DNA of 38,580 nucleotides from positions 1 to 38,580 of the forward strand of contig JAICEJ010000003.1 of NCBI GenBank assembly GCA_025924215.1. Direction: 5' to 3'. A model generated the notes under the pieces. The model had not been told where the DNA came from and made no database searches. It saw nothing but the letters and a program-made list of their open reading frames with translations. Position numbers and translations under genes: made by a program. This DNA comes from Candidatus Binatia bacterium. GTDB taxonomy: Bacteria; Desulfobacterota; Binatia; UBA9968. Positions 17,628-27,530 of the stretch are shown here, piece after piece; position 1 is the first letter of the stretch, and each line of letters opens with the position of its first letter.

Positions 17628-19238
17628 CTAGTTGCGGCGAATGTCCGCAGCGGCTTCCGCTGTCACATTGGCTGGTAAGGTCAAGTGGAAGGTGGTGCCC
17701 TTGCCTACTGTGCTGGCATAAGAAACTACGCCATCGTGCGCAAGGATAATTTGCTGCACAATGAACAACCCCAGACCGGTACCGTGCGGCTTTGTCGAGC
17801 TGAACAGATCAAAGACCTTCAGATCATCGGGAATACCTATACCGGTGTCACTGATATCGATGCAGATCGAGCCGCCGCTCAAGTATCCCTTTACTGACAA
17901 AGTGCCGCCGTACGGCATCGCCTCTACGGCGTTTTTAAAAAGATTGAGTAACGCCTGTTTGAGTTTTGCCCCGTCGCCGCGGATTGGCGGCAGATCCGGC
18001 GAGCACTCCCACATAATCTGAACGTCCCCTTTGCCGTCCATATCCAATCCCGAGATCGTTTCTTGAACGACGCTGGCGAGCTTCACCGGCTGAAGACTAA
18101 GTTTTTGAGGTCGCGCAATCGTTTTGAACTCGTTCAGCAGAGAAGTAAGCCGGTCGATCTCGCTCTTCAAGTCCTTCAACGTCGCTAACATGTGCGGCGG
18201 AGCTTTGATGCCCTCTCGACTGATAAATCGCTCCAGCAGTTGGACCGTCGTGGAAATGCCGTTCAGCGGATTGCCAATCTCATGAGCCAGCATGGATGCC
18301 GCGGTTCCAATCGCCGCCAGATGTTCCTTTTCCCTTAACTTCTCTCGCAGATTTCGTTCCTGCGAGTCATCGCGCAACAAAATCAAAAATCCCTGCAAAC
18401 CGTCGGCATCGTCACGTAGCGCAAAGACGATGACCCTAGCATAAAACTGTGAGCCGTCTTTGCGCACCAACAGTTGGTAGTCGCGAAATGTTCCTTGATC
18501 ACTCGCCTCATCAAGCGCCTTTTTTATCAACGCCTGTCTGCCTTCCTGATCGGCGAAGAAAACCGACAACCGCTGGTCCGCCATATCATCACTCTCGCGG
18601 CCCAGGATGCGGGTTGCGGTGCGGTTCCAGTCAACGATGCGGCCATCGGCATCGGATATCAGAACCGCGTAATTTGTGATGTTGCGGAGCAAATTCCCGA
18701 GGATTTGCTCGACCTGCTTGCGTTGCGCCTCCTCGTGCTGAAGCTCCTCGGTTTTCGACATCAACTCGGATGTTTGTTCGATCACGCGCTGCGCCAAACG
18801 CTGATTTAATTCGAGAATAATCTTCTCCGCCTCGTTGCGTTCGGTAACTTCTCGAATCACTTTTACGACGTAGGCGCCCCTATCAGTTTGCAGAAGCGTG
18901 CATGTTGCTTCCGCGGCAAAAAGCGATCCGTCACGGCGGCGATACTGCCATTCACCGCGCCAGCAGCCGTTTTGCTCGATGTCGGGAATCGAGGTTTGAT
19001 AGATACGATCGAACCAATTCTTGTCGAGGTACAGCCGTTCGGTGGTCTGTTGCAAGACCTCCTGAGCCGAATAGCCAAACAACAAGGTTGCGCCCTCATT
19101 CCAGTAAACGATACAGCGCGACTTGAACTCGATAACGATGATCGCCTCAGGAATCCCTTTGTACAGTGACACCAGGACGTTCTCATCGAGAGGCGGCGGA
19201 CAGGTTTGGCTATGAATTGCTGGTTCGTTGGCAGACAT
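17628..19238 (-). CDS. PAS-PAS sensor histidine kinase, NtrB/AtoS-like
   Basis: Two PAS domains, H-box LAHEIGNPLNGISTTVQLLERF, N-box NLFKNAVEAM, G-boxes DTGIGIPDDL, GTGLGLFIVQQI; no TM segments or receiver. Confidence 0.93.
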   Translation of the reverse strand: MSANEPAIHSQTCPPPLDENVLVSLYKGIPEAIIVIEFKSRCIVYWNEGATLLFGYSAQEVLQQTTERLYLDKNWFDRIYQTSIPDIEQNGCWRGEWQYRRRDGSLFAAEATCTLLQTDRGAYVVKVIREVTERNEAEKIILELNQRLAQRVIEQTSELMSKTEELQHEEAQRKQVEQILGNLLRNITNYAVLISDADGRIVDWNRTATRILGRESDDMADQRLSVFFADQEGRQALIKKALDEASDQGTFRDYQLLVRKDGSQFYARVIVFALRDDADGLQGFLILLRDDSQERNLREKLREKEHLAAIGTAASMLAHEIGNPLNGISTTVQLLERFISREGIKAPPHMLATLKDLKSEIDRLTSLLNEFKTIARPQKLSLQPVKLASVVQETISGLDMDGKGDVQIMWECSPDLPPIRGDGAKLKQALLNLFKNAVEAMPYGGTLSVKGYLSGGSICIDISDTGIGIPDDLKVFDLFSSTKPHGTGLGLFIVQQIILAHDGVVSYASTVGKGTTFHLTLPANVTAEAAADIRRN

Positions 19239-19455
19239 CGTATCCTTATCTTTGCAGCCACACTTAAGTGACTGCGCGAATTCTATTGAGGTCCTACGAC
19301 CTGGGTCATCATTTAACTATATCTCTGATAAATCAAGATCCTGTCAATCTAGCTAGCTTGGCACAGCTCGATGGCCGCCTCACCGAAGACGCACCATAAA
19401 AGGTGAATTCCGACCTGGGACAAACCCTTTTGTAAAAACGAATCGCTACTTGTGC

Positions 19456-19471
19456 TGGCATGCTCGTTGCG
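19456..19471 (+). promoter_or_regulatory. candidate sigma-54 promoter TGGCATGCTCGTTGCG
   Basis: TGGCA-N6-TTGC, about 25 nt upstream of the ASRT-like ATG with RBS TTTAGGAG between. Confidence 0.7.
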
Positions 19472-19496
19472 TTTTTGCGCTGTTTAGGAGACACAC

Positions 19497-19868
19497 ATGA
19501 AGGCAATCGGAGCGAGGATTTGGGCAATCCCGGAGGGCTATATTCCCGGCTGGAGCAACGGTCCCGAACCTGAATTTACCAGCCATGAGACCGTCTGCTT
19601 GCTCAACACCGCGGATGAGAATGCTCACGTCCTCATTACTGTTTTCTTCTCTGATCGCGAACCTGCCGGCCCCTACGCGATTACAGTGGCGGCGCGCCGG
19701 ACAAAGCACGTGCGGTTTAACGATTTGAGGGATCCGGAAAAAATTCCACTTGCTACCGATTTTGCCAGCGTCATCGAATCGGACGTGCCGATCGTGGTGC
19801 AGCACACACGCCTCGACTCACGCCAAGCAGAAAACGCTTTACTCAGCACGATGGCTTACCGGGAATAG
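19497..19868 (+). CDS. Anabaena sensory rhodopsin transducer (ASRT) family protein
   Basis: ARIWAIPEGYIPGWSNGPEPEFTSHETVCLLNTADENAHVLITVFFSDREPAGPYAITVAARRTKHVRFNDL...TDFASVIESDVPIVVQHTRLDSRQAENALLSTMAY, which closely matches the ASRT sequence as I recall it. Confidence 0.93.
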   Translation: MKAIGARIWAIPEGYIPGWSNGPEPEFTSHETVCLLNTADENAHVLITVFFSDREPAGPYAITVAARRTKHVRFNDLRDPEKIPLATDFASVIESDVPIVVQHTRLDSRQAENALLSTMAYRE

Positions 19869-20224
19869 GCCATGCTCCTAGATCAACGATAGAATCAGAA
19901 CACACGACGGCCGCGTTCTCAGCAGCCTTGCCGGCATTTGTCAACGCTTTCAGAGCCCACCCCGTTTCGAGCTCCCATCACCCGGACACACTGTAATGAT
20001 TAGCGAAGCCTCGAACCAGAAAGGCACGGACGGATTCATTCTGTTTGGGTGCGCATGCTGTGCGCCGGCTGCGGACCTGTTGAGCCCGGGGATAAAGGGT
20101 GGAAACTTAAATGAACGGAATCTGCAGGACGCGATAAGCCCAGAGAAGCAAGGCAAGAAAGCGAACGATTCACTTGCGTTGATCACGCTGTTAGTTGAGA
20201 ACTAGGATTCGAGATTAGCTGGAA

Positions 20225-22051
20225 ATGAAATTCATACCCTGTTTGTTTTCTGCACTGGCGGTGTGGCTGATATTGGCGTGCCGCGCTTCAGCTATTCAAG
20301 TCGAAGAACTCGATCCAAGCCGCGAGTGGCGGGTGGAAAAAATCGAGATTTCGGGCAACCAACGTTTTCCTGATAACCAACTTCTCACGGAGATGGTAAT
20401 CCAGGCACGCCCCTGGTATCGATTCTGGGAAGAGCGGCCACTTTTCGATCCGCTCACGTTTGCCACCGACCTTGACCGCCTGCGGCGGTTTTATCAATCG
20501 GAGGGTTTTTACAAAAGCCGAATAACTCACAACATCGATCCCGATGAGACGCGAGGTCTCGTGAGTCTCGAGATTTACGTGGAAGAGAATAGTCCGGTCG
20601 TGATCTCGCAGGTGCTTATAGAAGTTAACGATGAGTCGCCAGACCGTCCGCCTTTGCCGGATAAATTTCCCATAAAACCCGGCGAGATTTTCCGGGAACA
20701 GAAGTATCAAGATGCGGAACTCTTGCTGCGTAATCATCTGATGGACAACGGCCATGCGCATGCCCAGACACAACGCCGCGCCGAAGTAGATCTGGAACAA
20801 GACCAAGCTGGCGTCCGGTACTGGGCGCAGCCGGGGCCCAAGGCTGTATTTGGTGAAACCGAGATCAAGGGAACCGAGCAGGTTGAGCCCTATTTAATAG
20901 TGAGAGAGCTGGCCTACGAGCCTGGCGAAATGTTCTCGTTAAAAAAGATCCGGGAATCCCGCCAGCAAATCCTGGCGTTGGATCTATTCAGCGCGCTTAG
21001 AATCAATCCCCGGGAGAGTGCCGGAACTCCAACGGTGGTTCCGATGGGAGTCCAGGTAACTGAAAAGCCACCGCGCCAGATCAGTGTCGGATTGGGTTAC
21101 AGCACAGAGGAGGAATTCCACGTTTCACTGGATTGGCGATATCAAAACTGGTTGGGCGATGGAAGACGATTATGGATTCGAGGCAAATACTCTTCGATCG
21201 TCGCCAGCGGCGACATCGATTTTACCCAGCCTCACTTCTTTACACGGCGCACCCAGGCCGGGCTACACTTGCGCCACGCTGTGGAAGAAGAAGAAACCTT
21301 CAAACGAACCCTAAGTCGATTCTCCGGCCGTCTTGAGCATCGCTTCACGCCAAGGCTTCTCAGCTTTTTCGGCTACCGCGTCGATAACAATCAACTTAGC
21401 GATGTTGCGGAGGCCACGACACAAGTCTTGGGAGAGATCAGAACGAAAGGTATTTTGACCGGTCCTTTTTTGGGGCTGGTCTGGAACAGCACTGATGATT
21501 TATTGCAGCCAACCCAAGGTGAGATCGTATCCTTCAACGCGGATCAAGCCGGCGGCATCTGGGGTGGCCCTTACGAATTCTTCAAGCTGACAGGCGAAGC
21601 GAAAAAGTACTTCCCGATTGGTTGGGACACCATCTTTGCCGGACGTCTAAAGTTGGGAGTCGCCGACGCTATCGGTTCAAAAGAGAACTATCCGTTGTTC
21701 GAGCGCTTCTTTGCCGGCGGCCAAGGCGGTGTCCGCGGCTATGGCAGGCGCCGCCTGGGCCCGCTCAACAGTGACGACGAACCGCTCGGCGGTCTCAGCT
21801 TGATTGAGGGTTCGGTGGAAGTGCGTCGTCCGGTTTGGCGGGAATTAGGGGGCGCCCTGTTTGTCGACTTCGGGCAGGTCTCGTTAAAATCATTCGATAT
21901 TCCCGTGAACGATCTCCAATTCTCAACAGGCTTCGGCCTGAGCTATACCACGCCTGTGGGTCCATTGCGGCTAGATATCGGTTTTCCGTTCAAACCGCCG
22001 CGCGGCGACCGTGCTTGGCAAGTTCACTTCAGTGTAGGGGCATCCTTCTAA
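20225..22051 (+). CDS. Omp85-superfamily outer-membrane protein with POTRA domains (TamA/BamA-like)
   Basis: Signal peptide, POTRA-like repeats, C-terminal GGQGGVRGYGRRRLGP...PVGPLRLDIGFPF...WQVHFSVGASF. Confidence 0.9.
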   Translation: MKFIPCLFSALAVWLILACRASAIQVEELDPSREWRVEKIEISGNQRFPDNQLLTEMVIQARPWYRFWEERPLFDPLTFATDLDRLRRFYQSEGFYKSRITHNIDPDETRGLVSLEIYVEENSPVVISQVLIEVNDESPDRPPLPDKFPIKPGEIFREQKYQDAELLLRNHLMDNGHAHAQTQRRAEVDLEQDQAGVRYWAQPGPKAVFGETEIKGTEQVEPYLIVRELAYEPGEMFSLKKIRESRQQILALDLFSALRINPRESAGTPTVVPMGVQVTEKPPRQISVGLGYSTEEEFHVSLDWRYQNWLGDGRRLWIRGKYSSIVASGDIDFTQPHFFTRRTQAGLHLRHAVEEEETFKRTLSRFSGRLEHRFTPRLLSFFGYRVDNNQLSDVAEATTQVLGEIRTKGILTGPFLGLVWNSTDDLLQPTQGEIVSFNADQAGGIWGGPYEFFKLTGEAKKYFPIGWDTIFAGRLKLGVADAIGSKENYPLFERFFAGGQGGVRGYGRRRLGPLNSDDEPLGGLSLIEGSVEVRRPVWRELGGALFVDFGQVSLKSFDIPVNDLQFSTGFGLSYTTPVGPLRLDIGFPFKPPRGDRAWQVHFSVGASF

Positions 22052-22052
22052 A

Positions 22053-25000
22053 ATGAACAGATTGTTGGCCATCTTGTATCGCGTAGCCGTGAGCCTTGGG
22101 TTTTTGCTGCTGGTCTTGATCATCGCGGCGGCAATCATCACTCACACCGACCGGTTTCGTGAATTTGTCCGCGATAAACTGGTGACGGCAATCAACGATA
22201 CGATCGTGGGCTCCATCAGTTTAGGTCGAATAGACGGTTCTATCTGGGGCAATGTCATTCTGCATGATGTCGTCGTACGTCACGAGGGCGCCGAAATTCT
22301 CGAGGTGCCCGACCTGACCATTTCCTACTCACTATTCCCACTGATATGGGGTCGCTTGCACGTTTTTCAACTCGCAGGCAGCCGTCCGACGCTTCGTTTG
22401 AGACGCCACGAAGATAATCAGCTGAACATCGTGCAAGCTTTTTCCCCAAAGCAGCCACAGAGCGAAGAAACCTCAAGGCTCGTTTTGTCCTTGAACTCGG
22501 TCAGTCTACGAGAAGGACACATCGAACTGAGACTTGAGGGTCCGAAACCGCAAAACTACACCCTAGAGGACGTAACTGTCGCCGGCCGGATTGATGCTCG
22601 CCCTAAAATGGTCACCATCGATCTTAGTCGCATGGCCGCGCGCCTGAATTCCCTAGGTCTGCCTGAGCTGAGTCTCGATGGCGCCTTGGCGTACCGTGAA
22701 ACTGACGGCACAGACACATTTGAAGTGGCAAATCTCCTAGTTACGACTGGAGACTCGCGGGTCAAACTCAATGGCAAAATCGCCGACCTGCAGGCCACCA
22801 ACTTGGACGTGAAAATCGCCGTTGAAACGCTTGCCCCGCCTGACATTCGCCGTGTGTTTGCCGACTGGCCGATTAGACAAGACGTCGTCGGGGCTCTCGC
22901 AGTCAATGGACCGCTCAATGCGCTGTCTTTTGATATCGATTTGGCGGCGGCGGGCGCTAAATTGGCAGCGAATCTTGAGCTCGAAGAGGCGGGCGAGACA
23001 CCACGTTATCGCGGAAACATTAACCTAAGCGGTTTTGATCTAGCGAGATTGCTTGGCAGGAACGATATCGGCGGGGTTGCGAGCGCGGCTCTTGAGGGCC
23101 GCGGCACGGGTTTCTCGCTGGCTAATCTCGATGTCAAAGGCGCTATTCGAATCCAAAGTGCGGCTGTTCAAGGATGGGCCCTGGGAGAAGTCTCCATCGA
23201 CGGTCGCGTCCATGATAGCGTTGCGCAGATCAATGGAAACTTAAAGGGCAAAATGGGTCTCGCTTCATGGCAGGGCGAAGTTTCTCTCAAGGAGAGACCT
23301 GCCTACGAACTTTCTCTTGGCGTGGAGAATCTCGACGTACAAAAAGCGGCTGGGAATGAGAAGCAAATTGCAGGTAAGATCAACCTAAAAGGCACTGTCA
23401 TAGGCGCCGGGCTCTCGCCGCGCGACATGATCGTCCGCGCGGAGCTAAAGATCTTGCCGTCCACGATTGGGCCGGTGGAGGTGCAAGAAGGTTCTGTGGT
23501 TGCCAATCTCGCACAACAGCGACTTCAGATTCTGGAAGCAACGGCCAGGACTCAGGATGCAATGCTCAAGGTGCAGGGCGATGTCGGTCTCGAGCCAAAG
23601 CAAAACGGCAAGCTTGATTATGTTGTTCGCTCAGCGAACCTAACGCCGTGGCTGGCTTTAGCGAATCAGCAAGGTTCCGGTTCTATGGAGCTGACCGGAC
23701 GCGCCAGCGGCAATATTGCCGACCTCCGGTCACAAGGCACAATGAAGCTGGCGGGATTACGGCTGCAGAATACGACAATCAAGAGCGGCAGCATCGATTT
23801 TGACCTCCGCCTCGCCGGCACGCAGTCCCTGCCGCAAGGAACCATGAAGGTTGAACTCGCTGAGATCCAAGCAGGCATCCCGCTGCAAAGACTCGACGGT
23901 TCCATCGGACTCTCCTCTAAAAAAAATTACGAAATAGGGATCGACTTGAAAGCCGTGGATCAGGCCAAGCGCACGCATATTCTCGCGGGGCAAGTAGACT
24001 ATCAGCCGCAACTGATGGTCGCTCGACTGGATAGAGTCGGCTTGAGCCTCGAAGATGGAGTTTGGCAGCTCTCCCGACCGGCAACGATCACCGTACGCGG
24101 CGATAACTTCGACATCGAGGGTTTGCTGCTAAGAAATCGCGTCCAACAGGTAGCGATCAACGGCCGATTCGCCACCAGCGGCAAACAGGATCTCGCTGTC
24201 ACGGTGGAAGGCTTGCCGATCAGCGCAGTCTCGGCTTTTTTACCCAAGCCGCTTCCCATGAGCGGGATTTTGAATATACGTGCTCAGGTCACCGGCACAG
24301 CGGCAGCGCCGCAAATCACCGCATCAGCGAATCTGACCGATGCTAGCATCGGCGGACAAAGCTACGGCGGTGTTATCGGTGCTATCGACTACAGATCTCC
24401 CAACGCGGATATCAAGTTGACGGTGCGCCAGGACGCCGATCATGTGTTAACCGCATACGGCACGATTCCACTCATTTTGAGATGGAGCCCTCAGTGGCAA
24501 GCGGAAACCACCGGCGATATGAACGTACGCGTTCAATCAAGCGCTTTGAGCATCGCTTTTTTAAACGCGTTCAGTGGAGATGCGGCCCAGGGCATCGCTG
24601 GTATCATCGCTTTGGATGTCACTGCCCGAGGCCCGATGACCAAGCCGATACTTCGCGGCACATTTCAGTTGCAAGATGGAGGTCTCGCGATTAAGCCGCT
24701 GGGGGTGCAGATCGCCGCCATCAATGCAGACGCAACGTTCGACGGACAGACTGTTTCGCTGCGCCAGATTTCGGCCCGCGCCAAAGATGGACGTTTAAAC
24801 GGCAGCGGTATCCTGTCTCTGAAAGATTATAGCCCGGAGGACTTCAAAGTTTCTATCGCCCTTTCGGGCTGGCCAGCGATCGAAACACAACGATATCGCG
24901 CAACGGTGGCGGGCAATATCGAAGCGCAGGGACCTTTGGGAAAACCTTCCTTGAAGGGCCAGGTCGAAGTGCTCAATGCCGAACTGCGCCCGGATTTAGC

Positions 25001-25850
25001 TTTTCTTGGTCGTGGTAAGAGACCGCTCACCCGCGATGAAACCATTATCATCGTCCGCGGTGAAGAACCCGCCCAGGCGCAGACCCAAGAGAACAAAACC
25101 GCGCGACCAGCCGAGAATGAACTCCTGAGAGACGCCAGAGTGGATTTGTCAGTGGTCGTGCCGAATCAGGCGTGGATCCGACACCCGGAAGCCAACGTGG
25201 AGCTAAGTGGAAAACTACGGGCCGTTAAAGAAGCCGGAAAAGAGATTAGTCTGACAGGAACAATCAGAGTCGTAAGGGGATGGATCGGTTTTCAAGGCAG
25301 GCGCTTTAATTTAACTCGTGGCTCGGTGGAGTTTAGAGGCGATGAAACACTCAATCCCGCGCTCGATATCGTAGCGCAGTACCGTTTACCGCAATACCAA
25401 GTTGAAGTCATTGTCACTGGCACTGCGGACAAACCCGTTCTGACGCTGCGAAGCCAGCCGGCATTGGAGCAAGCCGATATTTTGGCGCTCCTGCTCTTTG
25501 GCAAGCCGGTCAGTAGTTTGAATCGAAACGAACAGGACACACTGCAGCAAAGTGCCGCCGAGATGGCCGGCGGGCTTGCGGCGGCGAAAGTTGCAGGGGC
25601 GGTATCTGAGGCGCTGGGATTGGACAGATTAGGACTCGACCTCGGTGAGATCGATGCTGGCGGAGGTCAGATCGGCTTCGGCCGGTACATAGGCGAGCGT
25701 ACCTATGTTTCCATCTCTCAGAAACTGTCGGGAGAAACCGCACAGGAAGTTTCGATAGAATACCAGATCGGACCCGATTGGAAGATCACAAGTTCGACGT
25801 CCACTGCTGGATCAAGCGGTGTTGGTATTCTCTGGCACAAACGTTACTGA
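22053..25850 (+). CDS. tamB: TamB (DUF490) translocation/assembly module homologue
   Basis: N-terminal TM, long beta-rich AsmA-like body, C-terminal DUF490: SVEFRGDETLNPALDIVAQYRLPQYQVEVIVTGTADKPVLTLRSQPALEQADILALLLFGK; directly after the Omp85 gene. Confidence 0.92.
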   Translation: MNRLLAILYRVAVSLGFLLLVLIIAAAIITHTDRFREFVRDKLVTAINDTIVGSISLGRIDGSIWGNVILHDVVVRHEGAEILEVPDLTISYSLFPLIWGRLHVFQLAGSRPTLRLRRHEDNQLNIVQAFSPKQPQSEETSRLVLSLNSVSLREGHIELRLEGPKPQNYTLEDVTVAGRIDARPKMVTIDLSRMAARLNSLGLPELSLDGALAYRETDGTDTFEVANLLVTTGDSRVKLNGKIADLQATNLDVKIAVETLAPPDIRRVFADWPIRQDVVGALAVNGPLNALSFDIDLAAAGAKLAANLELEEAGETPRYRGNINLSGFDLARLLGRNDIGGVASAALEGRGTGFSLANLDVKGAIRIQSAAVQGWALGEVSIDGRVHDSVAQINGNLKGKMGLASWQGEVSLKERPAYELSLGVENLDVQKAAGNEKQIAGKINLKGTVIGAGLSPRDMIVRAELKILPSTIGPVEVQEGSVVANLAQQRLQILEATARTQDAMLKVQGDVGLEPKQNGKLDYVVRSANLTPWLALANQQGSGSMELTGRASGNIADLRSQGTMKLAGLRLQNTTIKSGSIDFDLRLAGTQSLPQGTMKVELAEIQAGIPLQRLDGSIGLSSKKNYEIGIDLKAVDQAKRTHILAGQVDYQPQLMVARLDRVGLSLEDGVWQLSRPATITVRGDNFDIEGLLLRNRVQQVAINGRFATSGKQDLAVTVEGLPISAVSAFLPKPLPMSGILNIRAQVTGTAAAPQITASANLTDASIGGQSYGGVIGAIDYRSPNADIKLTVRQDADHVLTAYGTIPLILRWSPQWQAETTGDMNVRVQSSALSIAFLNAFSGDAAQGIAGIIALDVTARGPMTKPILRGTFQLQDGGLAIKPLGVQIAAINADATFDGQTVSLRQISARAKDGRLNGSGILSLKDYSPEDFKVSIALSGWPAIETQRYRATVAGNIEAQGPLGKPSLKGQVEVLNAELRPDLAFLGRGKRPLTRDETIIIVRGEEPAQAQTQENKTARPAENELLRDARVDLSVVVPNQAWIRHPEANVELSGKLRAVKEAGKEISLTGTIRVVRGWIGFQGRRFNLTRGSVEFRGDETLNPALDIVAQYRLPQYQVEVIVTGTADKPVLTLRSQPALEQADILALLLFGKPVSSLNRNEQDTLQQSAAEMAGGLAAAKVAGAVSEALGLDRLGLDLGEIDAGGGQIGFGRYIGERTYVSISQKLSGETAQEVSIEYQIGPDWKITSSTSTAGSSGVGILWHKRY

Positions 25851-25940
25851 AGGCTGCATTTCTAAGCCTGTTCGACGATTGCTGCGCTATTCGATGATGC
25901 GTACTCCGCTGCCGGATCGCTCAGATGGCCAGCCCTTCTG

Positions 25941-25966
25941 CAAGACCCGAAGATGCCGGGCTCTTG
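25941..25966. terminator. possible hairpin between convergent tamB and AI-2E genes
   Basis: CAAGA-CCCG / CGGG-C-TCTTG stem with one bulge; weak T-run. Confidence 0.35.
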
Positions 25967-26012
25967 ATGATCAGGCTAAAATGATGGGACGAGTACGTTC
26001 GATCTTGGTTGG

Positions 26013-27158
26013 TCAGGAAGGCGCGGCCTTGCTCTCAGTCCCGAGGAATTCACCGATCGGCGCAAGTTGCTCGACCTGATCGCAGATGATCTTGATGATC
26101 GCCAAGAGCGGAACGGCCAATAATGCTCCGATGATTCCCCAGATCCAGCCGCAGAAGATGAGCCAAATAAAAATCATTACGGGGTTCAACGCCAGCCTTC
26201 GGCCCAGGGCCATCGGGAAAATCAGATTGGCCTGAATCGTGTCAACGGTAAAATAGACAAGCGGGACCAGAACGATGCGAAAAACATCTTCAAATGTGAG
26301 AATTGCCACGAGCGTGACCGTGGTGAGTCCCACCAGCGCGCCCAGATAAGGGATGTACGAGAGAACGGCGGCCATGACTCCCCACAACCAAGGATTGGGC
26401 ATGCCGAGTAGGTACATGGCAATCCCGATCACACATCCAAATCCGATGTATATAAGAGTCACCACTGACAGATAGGTGGATACGTCCTTTTCGATGCGCC
26501 GATAAATTTCCACTGCGACTTTTTTGTTCTCCATAGTCGGCAAAACCTTCACTAGCTTCAACAAAAACAAATCTCCTGAAGCGAGCAGGAAGTAGAGCAG
26601 GACCAGCATCACACCGGTAGATAGGGCGAAGTCCTTGGCGCCGCTGAAGATAACCTGACTCAATCCGGGTTTTTTGAGCTCCACGGCGGCGGTTTGCTGA
26701 TCGTTGCCCAGACCCGCCATTTTCTCGATTTGTTTGGTAGTCTCCTGCACGTCTGCAACCGGGCGGATGAAGTTCTGCAGCTTGGCGCGGACATCAGTGA
26801 GAACCTGCGGTGCTCTTTGAATCCAGGACGCAACCGGATCCGACATACGATAGATGCCCAAAGACAGTATGCCCAAGAGCGCGGAGATAATTAGTAAGGC
26901 GCTCAATGGCTCGGCAACGCGAACGCGCTTGAGAGCGCGCACGACCGGCGCTAGGAGAGAGCTCAAGATCCACGCCAGCAGTATCGGTAAAATAAAATCC
27001 CGGGCAAAGTAGAGTGTATAAAAAGTAGCTAGTACGAAAAGACCGGTGAGCGAAACCGAGCGAATATCCAGAGCTCGTTCGGTGGGCAGCAAGTCCTGGA
27101 GATCGGCCTTGCCTTCATCCTGCCGAGGCTCGGGCGATTCGTGCCGGGCAGGCTTCAT
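26013..27158 (-). CDS. AI-2E family transporter (PerM-like)
   Basis: Multi-TM; FILPILLAWILSSLLAPVVRALKR, YFLLASGDLFLLKLV, PNPWLWGVMAAVLSYIPYLGALVG, LAVPLLAIIKIICDQ. Confidence 0.9.
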   Translation of the reverse strand: MKPARHESPEPRQDEGKADLQDLLPTERALDIRSVSLTGLFVLATFYTLYFARDFILPILLAWILSSLLAPVVRALKRVRVAEPLSALLIISALLGILSLGIYRMSDPVASWIQRAPQVLTDVRAKLQNFIRPVADVQETTKQIEKMAGLGNDQQTAAVELKKPGLSQVIFSGAKDFALSTGVMLVLLYFLLASGDLFLLKLVKVLPTMENKKVAVEIYRRIEKDVSTYLSVVTLIYIGFGCVIGIAMYLLGMPNPWLWGVMAAVLSYIPYLGALVGLTTVTLVAILTFEDVFRIVLVPLVYFTVDTIQANLIFPMALGRRLALNPVMIFIWLIFCGWIWGIIGALLAVPLLAIIKIICDQVEQLAPIGEFLGTESKAAPS

Positions 27159-27457
27159 GGCACAGACTGGTTATGGCTCCACCCCTTGGAAGACCGCGCC
27201 CAGATGAGGGGGGGAACAAGCATAACCGTTGCGCTGAGTTTCTTCGGCGGCCGTTTGGGCGGAGGATCGCCGGCTGGAGGCGGGTCTCGCGGATCTGATA
27301 TCTCCGGTTCACGTGAAGGTGGCTCCTCGACCGGCGGCTTCTTTCGCCGCTTTTGCGGTTCCCGCCTGGGCGCGGGCGGTCTCTTGGCTGGCCCGGCATG
27401 GAGAACGGATCCGATCCGGCATGTTGCCTGCCGTCTCAGATCATGGCGGTTGTCCAT
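27155..27457 (-). CDS. possible proline-rich small protein
   Basis: Minus-strand ORF with PPAPRREPQKRRKKPPVEEPPSREPEISDPRDPPPAGDPPPKRPPKK; its TGA overlaps the ATG of the AI-2E gene (ATGA). Competes with a Gly-rich + strand ORF. Confidence 0.35.
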   Translation of the reverse strand: MDNRHDLRRQATCRIGSVLHAGPAKRPPAPRREPQKRRKKPPVEEPPSREPEISDPRDPPPAGDPPPKRPPKKLSATVMLVPPLIWARSSKGWSHNQSVP

Positions 27458-27530
27458 CGGCTGCGCCGCCAAATCAGCAAGCCGCCCGAACCGCGATATA
27501 AGAACGTAACATGCAGCTCGTCGAAGCAAT

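Noticed and set aside
11143-19385. 15-nt repeat AGCTCGATGGCCGCC at about 11144 and 19377
   Set aside because: About one such chance 15-mer match is expected in a window this size; the two contexts are unrelated.
19996-20205. + strand 69-aa ORF before the Omp85 gene
   Set aside because: No RBS and no homology I recognise; may be intergenic.
27141-27509. + strand Gly-rich ORF overlapping the Pro-rich minus ORF
   Set aside because: Low-complexity mirror of the minus-strand Pro-rich frame; the minus frame has ATGA coupling to the next gene.
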